From positions 2,608,447 through 2,672,446 of the forward strand of contig JAJEKV010000041.1 of NCBI GenBank assembly GCA_021234155.1: DNA of 64,000 nt. Direction: 5' to 3'. Position numbers and translations under genes: made by a program. Below, one piece after another: positions 11,360 through 21,112 of this stretch; position 1 is the first letter of the stretch; every line of letters begins with the position of its first letter. The notes under the pieces were generated by a model, which saw only the letters and a list, made by a program, of their open reading frames with translations, was not told where the DNA came from and made no database searches. The stretch comes from Isoetes taiwanensis (taxonomy: Eukaryota > Streptophyta > Lycopodiopsida > Isoetales > Isoetaceae).

Positions 11360-11450
11360 TGAAGTGCATTATGTACATCAATGTACATAAGATGTACAAC
11401 AGAGATGTACATCTTATGTACATCTGTTGTACATTCGAAAATATTATAAA
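11360..11450 (+). repeat. TGTACA cluster after the transposase
   Basis: Six TGTACA/TGTACAT motifs within about 70 bases, arranged partly as an inverted repeat (GATGTACATCTTATGTACATC). It follows the last transposase block. 11120-11360 encodes no further recognisable segment. Confidence 0.6.
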
Positions 11451-11637
11451 AATTTGTTAAGTATAAGTTGATTAGAATTGAACACAAGAAAGTTGAATTG
11501 CATAAACATTAAAAATGGTTTCATGGCAAAGATAAGAAATGGGACAGTTTTCATGTACAAATGGTTGATATATTTATATTGTGGACATAAATACAACACA
11601 CCGAAAATGAGCATGGCTCATAATTCATGACCAAGCT

Positions 11638-11930
11638 TCAAAATGTCAGTAGGAGCCGATATCTTATGACTATTGCATCATGTCTTCCAGCCCGCCGAGA
11701 GGTGAAGAGATATCCTCTAAAGCGATAGTCCATGCGGTTTCTATAGCGCGTGCCAGCGGCAAACCTTTCCATCCTACATGGCACGCATCTTCGGGACACG
11801 TGCCTTCCCCAAGGGTTGTGCAACAAGTGATTTGCTGCCAATATACCTTTCATGGTTGCTCGTTCCTCATAATTTTCAATTTGCTCAACCTTTTCCCAAA
11901 GTTCGAGAACAACGATTATAGAGGCGATAA
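11638..11930 (-). pseudogene. Possible minus-strand exon, unassigned
   Basis: Two overlapping minus-strand frames are open here. One reads WKGLPLARAIETAWTIALED followed by ISSPLGGLEDMM, a plausible helical protein segment; the other encodes an Arg-rich peptide. It lies downstream of the FCP1-like gene on the same strand. No family recognised; it may be chance. 11450-11637 and 11930-12272 hold no other recognisable gene. Confidence 0.2.
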
Positions 11931-12272
11931 TCGGTCCCCAACCCTATGTACTTGCGACTTGTGTTAGTTTGTATTACCTCACGGGTGCGTGAGAACTCTA
12001 TCTCTTAGTTTCTTAATAGTCTTTTGTGTTTTAGGTCCATTCATCTACAAAGCAAATGAAGATCACTTAATTATGTATACACACTCATAATTGTACCAAT
12101 AAGAAAGACAAGAAGAACGAGTACTCAAGTGCAATGAACAAAAACTTTGGTACATATATTCATAACATTTGAATTTGTACATCAGTCAAAGTCTGTACCA
12201 ACAATGGGCCGGTCGAGAGGCCAATAACATGATGGCGATTTCTCCATTCCTTGCTCAGTATATTGACTAAAT

Positions 12273-12509
12273 TTAGGCGTGAGCACCCAAATTCTTTGCC
12301 ATAGTTTGCCGACAAAATCTGTTCCACCCGCCTCGATATGCCATCTGCTTTGCATTAGTCATTGGATGCTCTTTCACATAAACTATACCATCTTGACCAT
12401 TTTGAATCCATTAAGCCATGGAATGAGCTCCATGACAAGCAATCTGTCACCAGCTTAATATCGGTGTCCAAGAGAAAGGACATATGTAGCTTCCTACAGG
12501 ATTCAAAGT
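12273..12509 (-). pseudogene. FCP1-like HAD phosphatase, 3' part (after the insertion)
   Basis: Continuation of the phosphatase at 17665-18131. Removing the level-3 element and one ACTT copy joins ...YKST to LNPVGSYICPFSW in frame, which fits the conserved region after motif IV (an NP-x-G/S...PF pattern). Further on, ELIPWLNGFK and then, in a shifted frame, DGIVYVKEHPMTNAKQMAY are readable, ending with TAA at 12273-12275. At least one frameshift lies between 12390 and 12460, so the product is broken even without the insertion. Confidence 0.65.
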
Positions 12510-12534
12510 ATGTCGTATTTAATTAAAGTGGGAC
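12510..12534 (+). repeat. Left TIR of the level-3 element
   Basis: 25 bases ending TTTAATTAAAGTGGGAC; 23 of 25 match the complement of 17640-17664. Confidence 0.85.
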
Positions 12535-12689
12535 AAATCTCGAATTTTGGGACTCAGACTAAAAATGAGACTCATACTAACGAAATTTAAGTTTTACATT
12601 GAATCGTTGTTAGATTTTCACATCATATAAGGAGGACTGGTTCATAATATTTTCTTACAGAATTTCCAAATAAATAGTTGAGAAAGTTG

Positions 12690-12912
12690 AGCGAGGTGAG
12701 ATCGAAAGGGGGAGGGGAAGGGGAGAAGTCATGGAAGAGGGGGAACGGGGAAGAGGGGAGTGAGAAAGGGGGGGAGAAGAGGGGCAAGGGGAGAAGAGGG
12801 GAAGAGGGGAAGAGGGGCAAGGGGAAGGGGGCAAGGGAGAAGAAGGGGCAAAGGGGAAAGGGGGCAAGGGAGAAGAGGGGGAAGAGGGGCAAGGGGGAAA
12901 GGGGGAGAGTAA
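12690..12912 (+). repeat. Purine (GA) low-complexity tract
   Basis: About 220 bases composed almost only of G and A, in GGGGAAGAGGGGCAAG-like units. The long open frames on both strands here are composition artefacts. 12535-12690 and 12912-13160 are AT-rich and hold two copies of a GTGAGTCGAGAATT motif (near 13025 and 13079). Confidence 0.85.
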
Positions 12913-13164
12913 AAATATATATTATCAAAATATAATTTATAATTAATTATAAAATAATTTAATTAATTTAATTAAATAAATAACTAATAAAAAAAATATA
13001 AACCATTTTTTTCTCTTCCCGACTAGTGAGTCGAGAATTTGAAAACATAAATCCCCTCATTGTTCTCTTCTCGAATAGTGAGTCGAGAATTGGAAAACAT
13101 GAATTTCCTCATTGGAAAGAGGCTGCATGAAGATATAATTTGGACAAATTAAAGGGCGGAATGG

Positions 13165-13658
13165 GTGAAGGCGGAATCGGACGGATTACAAAAGGGCATT
13201 TGGGTAAAGGAGACAGAGGCCGAGAGAAGGAGCACGCTGAGAGGCTGGGCCGAGGCCGTATTGAGGAGGAGAGGTATTATCGGATCAACAGACCTATCTG
13301 ATTGGCGGAGCAGCGTTTTTCAACAGACCTATCTGATTTCAACAGACCTATCTGATTGGCCGCTGAGAGCCTGCGCAGTGCGGAACTCCTTTATATCCCT
13401 CGCTTTTCCCCTGCACATCTACGGCTCCCCTGAACTTTTATCAAATTTTTTCTCGCAGCCTTTATTGATCTGTATCTTGATGGTGTTCTTACCGATCATC
13501 CTGGAAAAGATCAGTGTCAGAGTAGATTTGAAGCACAGAGGTGTCGTCAAGCATCCAAATATAAGCCTTCAAAATACTTAATATCCCGACTTAGGGAATA
13601 CGAAGCTCGTCACCGTAGATGTGCAGAGGAGGCAAAAAACTTATGTATTATGGCTTAG
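13165..13658 (+). pseudogene. Unassigned ORF region with a triplicated 18-mer
   Basis: A 138-codon frame (13165-13581) overlaps a second open frame, 13459-13658, that starts after a TTTTCTCGCAG acceptor and encodes FIDLYLDGVLTDHPGKDQ... and SKYLISRLREYEARHRRC, ending MA-stop. The second looks more protein-like (charged, helical). Three copies of CAACAGACCTATCTGATT occur at about 13289-13354. No family recognised. Confidence 0.3.
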
Positions 13659-13779
13659 TCCGGCGGAATAGCTCTGCAGGCCCAAGAACCGGCTTTAATC
13701 CGGCATTTTTCTAGCTTTGCAGAGTCTTAATCTGACTATCAGCTCTGTTTTTATCTAATTTTCTTTGAAATCCTTCAAC

Positions 13780-13872
13780 ATGTCCCGAGCTTGGCCGCCA
13801 TGGCTCCTCTTCTTTGTGTTTCTGGCTATGGCTATGAATGTAATGGAGACGAAGCTGGAGACGAAGCTATGA
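13780..13872 (+). CDS. Small ORF with a signal-peptide-like start
   Basis: ATG at 13780 encodes 30 residues starting MSRAWPPWLLFFVFLAMAM, a hydrophobic signal-like segment, ending at TGA 13870-13872. The DNA behind it repeats ATGTAATGGAGACGAAGCT three times (13830-13915). It may be a chance ORF inside the level-3 element. Confidence 0.2.
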   Translation: MSRAWPPWLLFFVFLAMAMNVMETKLETKL

Positions 13873-13959
13873 ATGTAATGGAGACGAAGCTTGCTATGTA
13901 ATGGAGACGAATCTGGCTATGGCTATGGCCCCGGAGCACCATGCCGGAGTTGCTGCACC

Positions 13960-15090
13960 CCTAGGTCAATTGCAGCAGAGATAACAGAGATCCACATGAA
14001 TCGGCCTGAAGAATCGTCCTGAAGAAACGGCTTTGCAAGATTTGCAAGAATAGACTGAAGGAAGTCTGCTTTTCAAGAATAGACTGCCGGATCCACATGA
14101 AGAATTGGCTTTGCCCATTCTTATAATAGAGCTGCAAGATCCAACAGGAAAGATCCAACAAGATGGGAGATACATATGAGCGGAAGAGCTTCAAGAATTA
14201 TATGGTCAAGAACCGAAGCAGAAGAGCTTCAAGAATCGGAAGGTCTTCAAGAAGCCCATACCCTCAAGAACCCCATAGCCGGTGATGGTATCCACGATGG
14301 CAGGACTCCGGAGACAGTCTCAAAGGTATGTACCAAATTGGTATGTACTAAATTTCAAATTTCAAGTATGGGCGGGGTAAAAAGAGCGGGGTAAATTTCA
14401 AATTTTAAGTATGGGCGGGATATTAAAGAGCGGGGTGCGGTCTATTTTTTTTATACGTATATCTATATTTCTATATTTCTATGGTGTCCATTAGACAATA
14501 CATGGGGAGAGTCAATTTTTTTCAAAGGAAATACATGGAGAGGGCATTTTTCAATGCATAGAATATTATGGTTATTGGAAAATACATAATATAGGATATT
14601 GTGCTTATTGAAAAATATATAGTACATAGTGTCCAATTTGAAAAATCTATATTTGAAAAAAGCTATGGGTAAACATTGATATATTACAAAAGGGGCAGGG
14701 TCTATTTTTTCGTATATGTTGACCTTAGAGGTGCTAGGCATATAATTCTTATGTCTAAGATAAAAAGTTGGCTTATACAAAATTATAGTATACTTTAAAT
14801 TAGTTCACTTTATTTCAAAGGAAATGATGCATGGCTATATTATACATTGCTTTGCATGGACCATGTGCTAGTATGCTATACTATACTATATAACTATATA
14901 TTGCTTTGTATGGACCGTGTGCTAGTGTGCTAATGCGTGTATTATGAAATTGTGGTAGTATAAAGTACTAATGTGTGCTAATTAAGTTGTGCTAGTATAA
15001 AAATGCTAATGTGTGCTAATACTAATGTGTGCTAGTATAAAAACAATTGTTAAATACTAATGTGTGCTAAATACTAATGTGCTGTGAGAA
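13960..15090. other. AT-rich DNA with short repeats, no gene recognised
   Basis: 13980-14330 is purine-rich with repeated AGAAGAGCTTCAAGAAT and GATCCAACA motifs. 14330-14420 has two copies of CAAATTT-AAGTATGGGCGGG. 14930-15085 repeats CTAATGTGTGCTA several times. No coding similarity seen. Confidence 0.5.
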
Positions 15091-15099
15091 AAACAATAA

Positions 15100-15378
15100 A
15101 CTATGGTGAGAGCTGTTGGATAGGCATATTCACCCCTTATTCCTTAATCTATACCGTACGTAAAGTTCCTCGTTTGTGGGGTATGCAAGTACAAAATTTG
15201 CTATACTGTATAACAAGATTCGCAAAATACTATAAGATTTCAAACAGAATACTATATGGTGTTGATTTCGTACGTGCAAAATACAATTATGAGGGCTCTC
15301 GCTGCCCTACGTCACCCCCCGTGTGAATATACACCCAAACCAAAGGGGGTTTAAGGGGGATTTTAATTTAAATGTGTT
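15100..15378 (+). mobile_element. Truncated copy of a MITE (left TIR missing)
   Basis: About 280 bases align with the interior and right end of the MITE at 38373-38719: GGGCATATT..., CTCGTTTGTGGGGTATGCA, then CCCCCCGTGTGAATAT and GGGGGTTTAAGGGGGATTT. The left terminal repeat present in the other copy is absent. Confidence 0.8.
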
Positions 15379-16190
15379 GGACCCAATGATTGTGTTAATT
15401 AATGTCAATGGTAGTTATGTGTTGGTTGTTATGTGTTGGGGGATTTAATTTTTATATGTTGGATGTTAATAGTTTGTGTTGCAAAAAGATTTTTTTGGCC
15501 CCTTCGGAGCTTAGGGACGTCCCCCCCCTCCCGGTGTGACAAAAATTTTAGAATTCAAACCAAAAAAAAACTAGAATTCATTTGAGGCTTTCATCACCTG
15601 TAGCTTTTGAATTTGATCACAATAAAACAAATAGAACATAAGTAAAAGTTACCATAAAGATAGAGCAGATTGATCCCATTATTCTGAAAGTCATAAAGTT
15701 TGCAACACAAGACACCATTGTTTATCAATTCATATGATTTTGGATGCTCCATCTCTAGCTTAAAGGTAATGCATGATTCACCTTATGGTTCGAATAAAGT
15801 TCCAAACCTACAATATAAATGCATTCTTATGGCCACTGTTTGACTGATCTACGTGACATAGAAAAGGGCGTGGAATAATCCGCCTGTTGTGTGCATAAGA
15901 ATCCGTTTGTTGATTGAAGCTAAAGGCTGGCTGCTAAGAACAATCCGACAGCCAGGAATATCCAAGAGTTGGAAGCAAACAGAGGGCCTAAACTTGAATC
16001 TGCAGGAAATCTTAGGAAGGAAACAAAAGGGGGTTTTGCAGCACTACATTGTAGAATCAGGAAACCAATACCTTGTAAGAAAAAACATTATGCTAACTGA
16101 AGAAACATTAAGAAACAAATACCTTTGTAAGTGTGAGCAAAAAAACCATCTCGTGGTAGTAAAATCCACTCCGGTAATAAGAATCCAAGA
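15379..16190. other. No gene recognised
   Basis: AT-rich sequence. A plus-strand frame 15889-16437 exists, but its second half is the CA repeat below and the first half has no recognisable similarity. Confidence 0.4.
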
Positions 16191-16194
16191 GGGC

Positions 16195-16370
16195 AAGTAC
16201 ACATGCATATGTACACATGCACACACATGCACACATGCACATGCACTTGCACTTGCACATGCACAATACACATGCACATGCATATATATGCACATGCAAC
16301 ATGAACATGCACACACATGCACATGCACATGCATACACATGCGCATTGTTCATGCACAAACACATGCAGA
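16195..16370 (+). repeat. CA/CATGCA microsatellite tract
   Basis: Irregular CACATGCACATG repeats over about 170 bases, generating Cys/His/Met-rich spurious frames on both strands. Confidence 0.9.
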
Positions 16371-16424
16371 GAAAGACAACAACCCTCGGATTGTTCCCAC
16401 CAACGAAAATCAACGGCCCATAAA

Positions 16425-16555
16425 GGGTGCACTCTAGAAATACTATTTAGTACACCTCAACGAATACAACAACGAAATCATAGAAAAACCATGTGAAAAA
16501 GCGTATAAAAATCTAAAAGTAACCCCCTGTTATTGTGCTACATATTAAACTATGG
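16425..16555 (+). repeat. Repeat shared with 50026-50150 (possible Helitron 5' end)
   Basis: GTGCACTCTAGA-ATACT, GAAATCATA, AAAAAGCGTATAAAA and CCCCTGT recur in the same order at 50026-50130. In the latter place it forms the candidate 5' end of a minus-strand Helitron. Confidence 0.55.
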
Positions 16556-16629
16556 TGGAAAATTAGATGGATAGATAGATAAAATGATGCTCCGCAAAAA
16601 TAATCTCTGGCCCTTGAAATTGCTTTTTT

Positions 16630-17060
16630 ATTTCGCCTTTTCGATTTCGAGTCGAGAAAGGCCTTCTGACCCTAAAAACTGTGTTTTAAGCTTGAGCTGC
16701 CTTTCTCGACTTCATGAGTCGAAAAAGCCTTCCACCCTAAAACACGGGTTTTAAACTTTGAGCTGCCTTTTCTCGATTTCGCTAAAAACTGTGTTTTTAA
16801 GCTTTGGGCTGCCTTTCTCGACTTCTTGAGTCGAGAAAAGGCCTCGACCTAAAACCTGCGTTTTTATCGCTTTTGTTTGCCTTTCTCGACTTCGAGTCGA
16901 GAAAGGCTCGACCCCTAAAATCTGCGTTTTTTTGGCTTTGAAACGCCTTTCTCGACTTCGCTGAGTGAAAGGTCTCTGATTTGTGTTTTTCCCTCTAAGT
17001 CGCCTTTTCTCATTTCGCGAGTCGAAAAGGCTCTCGGCTTTGTATTTTCCAAAAATGGCC
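16630..17060 (+). repeat. Tandem array of ~75-bp units, each a hairpin
   Basis: Six or seven diverged units, each with GCCTTTCTCGACTTC-x-GAGTCGAGAAAGGC-type complementary arms followed by CCTAAAA-CTG-GTTTTT and a GCTTTG spacer. Good inverted arms are seen near 16640, 16695, 16815, 16880 and 16950. The arms TTCTCGACT/AGTCGAGAA also occur singly near 13020-13085. Confidence 0.85.
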
Positions 17061-17639
17061 CTAAGAACTGTGTTTTATTCTATTTTTTTTTCCTGTAGCA
17101 TCACTTGACTAACTTGATTTTGTCTTTTGCAGTCCTTATCTCGACCAGATAGTACATGCTTGGGAGCAATGAAAAGACCAGTTCATTGAAGAAAGGTGCT
17201 GAGAAGAGGGTGGTGACATCAGTTGGACATACAAGCACGTGGCCCATGAAGGAACTCCTCATACAAATTTCTATCGTCTGTAAGTTGCTCCGTGACTTGG
17301 AGAGAGCTCCACGCGCCCTTTGCACTAGGTGGTTCATGTGTGAAGAGGGTGTAATCATTGTGACCACCTAAGAATTTTGTTGGAATTTGTGATCTCTTGT
17401 CTACCCACCTAAGAAAATAGAGCCAAAATGTTCAACTAAGAGTCTTTTTCAACAAGAACTTTGGTTTCAATCTTTAATGAATTTCCTTTGTTTTAGTTGC
17501 ATTGTTCTTGTTCTCGACTCGCTATCCAGGGAAAACTGACAATAACAGACAAAAAATCGAATTAAGGATAGTTTTCGGGTCGGGGTGCTCCTTTTCGTGT
17601 AAATTAACAGGGTTCCGAAAAAAAGTGGGAATGGAATGA
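17061..17639. other. No gene recognised before the right TIR
   Basis: A plus-strand segment after a TTTTGCAG acceptor at about 17130 and short overlapping frames 17101-17371 show no known similarity. The remainder is AT-rich up to the TIR. Confidence 0.4.
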
Positions 17640-17664
17640 GTCCCACTTTAATTAAAAACGACTT
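17640..17664 (-). repeat. Right TIR of the level-3 element
   Basis: GTCCCACTTTAATTAAAAAC followed by GACTT, the inverted partner of 12510-12534. Confidence 0.85.
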
Positions 17665-18131
17665 AAGTGGATTTGTATCTTTCGTCGTCGATCAGAACTG
17701 TATGTCCATAGTACTCTGGGTACTCTTTCCATACCACAGCTAATGGTTTCACAAACAACCCCTTTTGAGGTTCAGTAGGGTGTTTGTGTGGCAGAGTCCA
17801 ACACTGCTCCTGGCTGTAAACAAACTTCAGCTTTATGGAAAAAGCATCACAAATATGTTCCACAATTGGTTGAAGATTTTTAGAAGTGAGTGAAGACCAG
17901 ATGGCAACATCAAACCCTTCTCTTACAAATGCTAGCAAATGATGCTAACCCCGCCTGCAAAGAAAAAAACACATTTCCTATATTAAATTGAAGCTCATCT
18001 TTTCGGATCTGTTGGTATCTTGAGTTAATATTTTCATTCTTGTGCACACTCTTGCCCAACACGTAATTTAAGTCAAAGATAATGAGCTTTCTCCCCGAAT
18101 TAGATGATTCACACTGTCGGCAAGAAAACAC
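17665..18131 (-). pseudogene. FCP1-like HAD phosphatase, 5' part
   Basis: HAD-superfamily phosphatase of the FCP1/NIF type, which in its active members removes phosphate from protein Ser. After a CAG acceptor near 18115, GRKLIIFDLNYVLGKSVHKN carries motif I as DLN, with Asn where the second catalytic Asp is usual (a DLNG form occurs in plant relatives). An intron probably separates it from HHLLAFVREGFDVAIWSS (motif II, acceptor either at GTTTGCAG... or the following GGGTTAG). Then NLQPIVEHI, KLKFVYSQEQCW, KPLAVVWKEY (motif III Lys) and GHTVLIDDERYKST (motif IV, DD). The gene is cut by the level-3 element after YKST and resumes at 12509. It lies 120 bases downstream of the Ulp1-like gene. Cargo of the level-2 transposon. 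Confidence 0.7.
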
Positions 18132-18250
18132 TTGAGATTCACAATTTATAATTACATTTCAGACACACAATTGAGAAAACACATTGATAATTACACGATT
18201 GTTATTTGCACAGGTGTAAGTGAGACAAATAAATTAATTTTTTTCATTAC

Positions 18251-19633
18251 TTATTGAGTACAAAGAAGCTCTGAGCATGGCTCATACAAACCGTAATTTA
18301 CAAACAAGTCAAAGGGACTATCTACCCCTGTGTGTAGGAACAAGCTGCTTGTATATTCATCTCGCCTTCTACAATTAATGCCTCCATTAGATGATCCCCT
18401 CCGTGACTTGGCATAGGCATCGATAAACCAACCGGGTGTCATCTGCATGGTGCACAAGTATTAGAGGACTATACCAACAAATAACTAATAGGAAAATAAC
18501 ATGTTCTACTTACAAAAATGGAGCTTGGTTGTGCATCAACCACGGCATCTATGAATTTGTGCATGTAAGCCACAATGTACATGCAAGGGTTGCTGGTACT
18601 AGTTTCTGGCATTTTAGGATAGAACACAGGAGCATCAAAGTTCTTCCTACCATGGTTTAAGCTGTTGGATCCGAGCATCATGTTATTGATCACAAGCTTA
18701 TGAAACCTGCAAAATTGCAATGTGAGAATAAATCAAGCATAAGAAATTGCAATATGAGAATAATCAAATCATAAAAACAAAACAGAAACTCATACTTACT
18801 TCTGGACCACTTTAGCATCGGGTACATAGCCTTTGACAGGAGAGAGGATCTGTATACTTGGGCTAGCTATAGATGGAAAAGAGCTTTTCAGTGGACCAGC
18901 AAGCACAAGTATTGCCAATGCCACATTTGGGCCTTGCAGAATTGGAACAAATATGTATTGGCATCTTGCAATCAAAATGCCATCCAGCCCTTCCTTTATG
19001 TTTGTGTTCTGTGCATCTGCCCCCCCTGTTCTTGAGGGAATTCACAAAATTCTGGAAGGTGTCCGGTCGAACCGTAAAAGGGTGGTTTTTTAATTCACAT
19101 ACTCAAAAAAGCATGTGGGCGACACATGTGCTGCACAGGTGCTGACTGCCCTTCATTGCCCTTCAAACTGCCCTTCATTGCCCTTCCATAGCCCTTCATT
19201 GCCCTTCAAAAAATCATGAGTATTTTCTATTATATAAAGGATATAATGAGCATATTAGTGGTGCAAATGATGATGACATAAATTATTTGGTGAAGGTGCT
19301 TATATGTGCTGTGATGGTCAAAAAACTGGGTAGGTCAATAAAAAAGTTACCCAAAAAACTTGTGTTTCCAATCAGATGGAAGACTGCTACAAAGGTACCT
19401 GCACACAAATCCAGATTACATATTAATACATAAGATGAGTGACTTAGGGAATGAAATAACATAAATATGTTGAAATGCTAGCCTACCTCCCATAGACATC
19501 TACCATCTTAGAGGTCAAGTCCAGCTTCCAGCAGAACTCGTCAACATCACTTTGAAAGATAGAGGGTGCAGGCTTAGGAGGACAGCCCCTATAAGGAGTG
19601 AATGGAACCAACCTTTTCAGTCGGTTCACTAAA
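18251..19633 (-). CDS. Ulp1-like (C48) peptidase gene, five exons, catalytic site degenerate
   Basis: Exons on the minus strand with good borders: 19633-19487 (LVNRLKRLVPFTPYRG...VDVYG), 19398-19351 (YLCSSLPSDWKHKFF), about 19030 or 19051 to 18800, 18706-18514 and 18442-18251, using donors GTAGGC, GTAAC, GTAAGT and GTAAGT. The third exon reads DGILIARCQYIFVPILQGPN then VALAILVLAGPL, the site where Ulp1 proteases have the catalytic HW; here NV replaces it. The fourth reads ETSTSNPCMYIVAYMHKFID, matching the catalytic Cys region DCG-x-Y with the Cys kept but Asp and Gly changed. Ulp1 enzymes cleave SUMO-type conjugates, and related domains are common in plant transposons. If the first acceptor of exon 3 is used a TGA appears; the second keeps the frame open. 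The start exon is not identified. The hydrolase is probably inactive. Confidence 0.6.
19145..19212 (+). repeat. CCCTTCATTG minisatellite
   Basis: About six copies of TGCCCTTCATTG/TGCCCTTCAAAC-like units in an intron of the Ulp1-like gene. Confidence 0.8.
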
Positions 19634-19874
19634 CTGTACAAGGAAACAACAACATTAGCAAAAGAATATATCTATTGTAATCAATTGTATATTACTCACC
19701 TTGTAAATTCATCACACCTCAAACATCTTCGAGGACTTTTTGCACCTTATTTGTTATCACATCAATATTTGCTTGTAGATCCTCTTCCTCTTAGGTTCAG
19801 ACTTCGGAAGGATCGGGATCGCCTTCCCTTCACGACTGTGATCGTGTCCTATGTACAAAAAAAAATGTGGTTAA

Positions 19875-20150
19875 TTACCATAAATGCGAGATGTTTAACA
19901 AAATTAGTTCATCTTGGACATACCTCTTTCTAGGTGGTGGTGGCACTTTTTTGCTGGAGATTTTTCTTTTTAGGAGGACATTTTTTGTTCTTTGGAGATT
20001 TTGCCCTTTTTTTTTTCCTTTTGGAGTGCCATCACCAGCATTCTTTTGCCTCCTCTTTGGAGTGGACTCAACTACCAACTCAGCTTCCTCTTCCCCGGTA
20101 TCTCACGGGTTAAAACTGGATCTGTGTCCTTTGTAGCTTCTTCATAACAG
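19875..20150 (-). CDS. Lys/Arg-rich linker exon upstream of the Ulp1-like gene
   Basis: Minus-strand open segment encoding VVESTPKRRQKNAGDGTPKG, then KISSKKVPPPPRKR before a GTATGTCC donor at about 19923. The basic stretches could serve as nuclear localisation signals. Position suggests an earlier exon of the Ulp1-like gene or of the coiled-coil gene. The short segment at 19740-19860 may be another exon. No known domain. Confidence 0.35.
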
Positions 20151-20258
20151 GTCCAGGCTGGGACCTGCAGATGATAGATCGAGAGGAAATTTGAATCTTT
20201 TTAGCTTCTCCAATTACTAATTTAGCGCTTGGTGATGAAAGAGTTTACATTGCGGCAG

Positions 20259-20536
20259 TCATTGAAGGCTCGCGACCGCAATCGCTTTAGCTTTCTCAAG
20301 TGCCATCCTCTCAATTTCCTCAACTTCACTTTGCCATGTTCGAGGAGGCAGCATTGTTGAGATGGTTCTATTCATCGCAATCTTTGTAAATGTCATTGGT
20401 GATCCGGAGCTGGAAGGTTGAGGGTCTACTGATTCGATGCGCTTATTATGCTCGGTAAAATCGTAAAGAGAGTCGATCTGAGATGGCTCAAGAACATCGA
20501 CCATTAAAAGCGCATACGGGATAGGAACGACCTCAT
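20259..20536 (-). CDS. Exon of unknown function between cargo genes
   Basis: After a TTGTTTGCAG acceptor at about 20537 the frame reads DEVVPIPYALLMVDVLEPSQ, continues through a Pro/Ser segment, and ends with a helical EVEEIERMALEKAKAIAVAS. It sits between the coiled-coil gene and the basic exon on the same strand. No family recognised. Confidence 0.35.
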
Positions 20537-20609
20537 CTGCAAACAAACAAATGATCTAAATTTCAATAGACATAAAAGAACATGAAAAGCAGAACTAATG
20601 AGAAATATT

Positions 20610-20775
20610 TGGTACATTCTGCCAAGCATGTACATTTCATGTACATAAAATGTACCAAATGTACGTAACTACATTTAACTATAGCCAAATGTACATGTAC
20701 ATGTTCCTCAATGTACATAGAGGTACCTCAATGTACCCAGATGTACCCAGATGTACCCAGATGTACCCAGGTATC
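20610..20775 (+). repeat. TGTACA cluster with ATGTACCCAG tandem
   Basis: Ten or more TGTACA/TGTACC motifs, including four to five copies of the 11-mer AGATGTACCC-like unit at about 20728-20770. Mirrors the cluster on the transposase side of the element. 20775-21110 contains further isolated TGTACA sites but no gene. Confidence 0.75.
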
Positions 20776-21112
20776 CAGTTAGGGAATGTAGATCTATGCC
20801 CAAAAAAAAAAAAGCACATATATGTAAAAATGCACATACTTATGAATCCATCTGAGATGCACTCTAAAGATAAATGCATGTACATCTATTTTTGCAGATG
20901 TAGACTCCATTAGAGACATGTACAACTGATACAACTGCGGTCAAGCTCAAAAATAAAAGCATCAATAAACAAGCAAATATATGCCTATGTACCGCTTACT
21001 GGGGCGTACACTAAAAAGTTATACATGTACAAGGAATAGCAATGCACTGAAAGCCATACATGTAGAACTATGCAGATTACAATAACAAATATGAATGAAG
21101 AGAAATATAAGT

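Larger units (their letters stand above)
12510..17664. mobile_element. 5.2-kb TIR element inserted in the phosphatase gene
   Basis: Inverted termini of 25 bp with two mismatches (left ATGTCGTATTTAATTAAAGT..., right the complement of AAGTCGTTTTTAATTAAAGT...), flanked by AAGT on the plus strand at 12506-12509 and 17665-17668 (ACTT on the gene strand). Deleting it restores the phosphatase reading frame across the junction. No transposase is recognisable inside; content is small ORFs, a GA-rich tract, a CA-rich tract, a truncated MITE and a hairpin tandem array. It is therefore non-autonomous or eroded. The TSD length equals that of the host transposon, though the termini differ. Confidence 0.85.

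Noticed and set aside
12655-12935. Long frames on both strands
   Set aside because: Pure GA-rich repeat gives Gly/Lys/Glu on one strand and Ser/Pro/Phe on the other; no biological protein.
16044-16437. Cys/His/Met-rich frames suggesting metal-binding proteins
   Set aside because: They are translations of the CATGCA microsatellite.
16630-17060. CRISPR-like array
   Set aside because: Units are imperfect and palindromic throughout, spacers are also repeated, and the window is eukaryotic.
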